Origin: Cynocephalus volans
Lineage: Eukaryota; Chordata; Mammalia; Dermoptera; Cynocephalidae
Reading direction: 5' to 3'
DNA length: 64,000 nucleotides
Assembly (NCBI RefSeq): GCF_027409185.1
Contig: NC_084461.1
Coordinates: 141,715,001 to 141,779,000 of the forward strand
The notes under the pieces were generated by a model. It was not told the DNA's origin. It saw only the letters and a list, made by a program, of their open reading frames with translations, and searched no databases. The stretch's first letter is position 1, and every line of letters starts with the position of its first letter. Both the position numbers and the translations under genes were made by a program. Shown here piece after piece: positions 31,751 to 64,000 of this stretch.

Positions 31751-32818
31751 GTGAGTATCTCGATGGGTCGGTGGGTCCAGCGGACTGGCAGTGGGGCACG
31801 CCCGTAGGGGATAATCTGCTGGGAAGCGAGGACTGCCACTTCTGTAACCGTGGGGGCTCAAATTCCTGCGTTCTTCTACTAGACCCGGGAGCAGGGAGAA
31901 ACAGACATTGCTGTGGAGGAGAAGTCTCCGTTTTAAGATGTTGCTGTTTTAACTTTTCTTGGGACGAGCTAGGGCGAATTCGGAATTGTCGCAACACAAG
32001 GGTCGTTGGCGTGATTTTGCTGCCACCAGAGGGGCGGGCCTGCTGACGGTCTGACTCAGCTTCTAGAGCAGTGGTTCGCAATTGGCTGCGCTTAGGAATC
32101 ACTTGGGATGCTTCTTTAAAACAGACCAACCAACCTACAGATGCCTTTGTCCGCAGACCAGTAAATCAGCGTCTGGGCAGGGTCTTGGCAGCGGTATTTT
32201 CTAAAGTACCCCAAGTGTAGTGTTGTGCAGCTAGGATTGAGAACCATCCTTCTAGTGGTTCTGACCCCCACGGGAATCCTGTTTAAAACCACCTTCGCCA
32301 GGGCTCCCCTTTCACTTGAAGCTGCGTGGGCTCTACCACATGCATTTGGGTTAAGTAGATGATCACGGTTTGGCACGGATTACATTTTGAGCTCCACCAG
32401 AAACTTATTGTTGGGCTTCCTATGGTGGTGCTAGAAAGACAGACTGCAGTTTCTTATTCACGACTTGATTATTCATTCTGAACAAAGATTAGGGCCGCTT
32501 CATTTTTCCTGCAATTGTTTTAGCTTCTGCTTATTTTGGCTACTTGGACAAAACGCGAGCAGTGGAACATGGAAGAGTCACATTAAAATCAGTCTTTTTT
32601 GTTCTGGTACCAGATTTGACCAGGAGAGAAGTATCAGTTAAAATGACATTTGGCATTATTTATGGAATTATGATAACCTATTTTTTTATAATGAATTCCA
32701 GTGAAAGGAAATTAAGGTGTGTTTTTGGGCATCGATGCTGAGGTTTGTTTACGTGTGAAAGGCAGAATCTTTTTTTAGTATAAGCATCGTTCCATAGCAG
32801 ATATTTTTTCTTTGCCAG
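31751..32818 (+). other. TTC1: TTC1 intron 1
   Basis: GT at 31751, AG at 32817-32818 after a TTTTTTCTTTGCC pyrimidine tract. It carries a MER5A-like hAT remnant at 32068-32258 and otherwise nothing recognised. Confidence 0.65.
32068..32258. mobile_element. MER5A-like hAT MITE
   Basis: GCAGTGGTTCGCAATTGG and TAGGATTGAGAACCATCCTT are the paired ends, with TTAGGAATCACTTGGGATGC inside. Confidence 0.7.
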
Positions 32819-32851
32819 AGCTTCAGCTTCACCTCCCTCACTGATTTCAGC

Positions 32852-62504
<29,653 letters not shown>

Positions 62505-64000
62505 GTAAAGACCTAAATTTTTAAAAATATTTTTTCTTCTATTCCTTGTGTTGCTACTGAGTGAGTCTTAAATAATCCTTTGGTACACAACTAAATTCTG
62601 TTTGTATGCTTTTGAGGAACTTATCAAAATAAGTGGGAGATAGATCTTTGAAGTGGTGGCCACAAACCCACTGTGACCGTGTACCATTCTAAAGGTGGCA
62701 TATGTAAACCTTTAATTTTAGGGTTGACAATAGCTATATTTCATTGTTGGACTAGGGAAATTCTATCCATTGAATCCAAAGTGATTCTTAATATTATAGG
62801 TGATAAACTAATTTCTATCCATCGTTTTCCTTATTTAGTCACCAAGTTTCCAGTCTTTTGTCATATGCCCAGCACATTTCCAATTGAATATATCCTAAAC
62901 TGACCTTCTTATCTTTCTTAAGATGGCTGTTATTCTTGTCATTGGTACTACAAATCCTTCTGCTTTTAAACCTCATAATTATTTTTATCCCAGTTGTAAT
63001 TTAACTAAATGTTATTGATTTCCTCTCTTTAAAAAATAACTCCAGATTTGCGCTTTCACCATCACCATCACTCTTTGATTATCATTAATTCATAGAGCAG
63101 CATTTTCTCTACAGCAGGGGCTACAGAGTTGGATGTGTACAAGTCACTGCCTAAAAATAATGGATATTCGAGTAAGTTTGAGAAACACAGGCTTTCACAA
63201 GTTAAACAGGTTTCTTCATGCCAGACTTCTCAGAGAGCCATTAGGATGGGGATGTCTATCATAAATCCCTAGTATGCAGAAGAGATTGCAGACCAACAGG
63301 CAGGCAAAGGAAGGCTACAGACATGTTTTATTAAGTCAGACTTTTTTTTCAAATTGAGGGCCACCTGCTAACATTTAAAAATCGGAAGATTTTACTGTAT
63401 AAAAATCTAGGTCTGACTCCTCTTGAAAATTGGAAGATGTGGTCCTTCTTGAACTCCTGCATGTTGGCATTCAGCTAGAGCTCTCTAGTTCTACCATTGA
63501 CCTCACCATTGCCCTCCACCAACTCCTGTTCTTACTTACCCTTCCTCTCTGACTCCTGAAGGCTTTTGAATCCCTTCTGTGTAGGATTTCCCACTTATTT
63601 CATGGGACTGTTTTTCCACAGAGCAAACCTGAGAATGTTGACTGGTCTCCCTATATTAATATCGGAGGTGATTTTTTCTTTTCACACATGAGGTGAATTC
63701 CTTCAATAAAAACATAACTTTTATTTATCTAGAAATTAAGTAGTGGGAGACAGGTTGGTTTGGATAATTAAAATAAGTAAGCAATTTGAAACTAATTTTA
63801 ATCTAACTTAATCAGACTTCTTAACCTATCTGTAAATGTTGGTAGGATTAACTTAAATTTGATGTGAGGAAAGGGAATAGAGTTCATAAAATCTTGGGTA
63901 TATTCTTGGTTGCCTTGATCCTTGTTAAATTAGTTTTAAGTCTTCTGTGAAAGGAAGCCCTTTACGGTAGTTGTTATATGCAGAAAGAATTTGTCACTTT
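62505..64000 (+). other. TTC1: TTC1 intron 6, 5' part
   Basis: It begins GTAAAG. About 63110-63190 may be a hAT fragment (TTGAGAAACACAGG-like end). No further exon of TTC1 is visible before the window ends. Confidence 0.7.

Overview
This is mammalian nuclear DNA: split genes with GT-AG introns and a dense mix of L1, MIR, L2, hAT/Charlie, Tigger and MaLR repeats. The most lineage-informative repeat is a tRNA-Ile-like SINE with about 20 recognisable copies. They occur as monomers (start near GGCTGGTTAGCTCAGTTGG, end near ACCGGCCAGCCGCC-A(n)), as two-monomer forms (start GGCCGGCCCGTGGCTCAC, end ACCGGTCATCTTT-A(n)), and as a third type with a GC-rich insert and a second unit cut short. That is the CYN family known from colugos (Dermoptera), so the source is probably Galeopterus or Cynocephalus. 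This is inference from the repeats.

The only well-supported gene is TTC1 (tetratricopeptide repeat protein 1) on the + strand. A promoter at about 31.5-31.75 kb carries YY1-, CRE-, ZNF143- and ETS-like motifs. It is followed by a non-coding exon 1 ending at 31750 and five coding exons (32852-33184, 52765-52825, 54423-54535, 58193-58229, 62356-62504). Together these encode the first 231 residues in one continuous frame; the last roughly 60 residues lie beyond the right edge. Intron 2 is 19.6 kb and full of nested repeats.

The left half (1-31.5 kb) has no intact gene that I can support. It holds a CpG-rich patch with a CTCF-like motif (0.6-0.95 kb) and a nearly full-length dead L1 with tandem units in its 5' UTR (about 15.6-21.6 kb). 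It also holds a probable retrotransposed transcript with a 17-bp target duplication (13.5-14.7 kb) and an unspliced relic of a RASL10B-like small GTPase gene joined to a SINE tail (25.5-25.8 kb). A solitary LTR-like insertion (30.5-31.3 kb) sits directly upstream of TTC1.

The most unusual item is a composite non-autonomous retrotransposon family. One copy (2403-4342) has an 836-bp L1-like leader, seven-plus 80-bp VNTR units, a scrap of L1 ORF2 and an L1-like 3' end. A second copy (26114-27260, minus) has the same leader and tail but a different centre, and a short probable third copy lies at 50593-50842. In architecture, though not in origin, it resembles hominoid SVA/LAVA elements. I do not know of a description of it, but I could not search for one.
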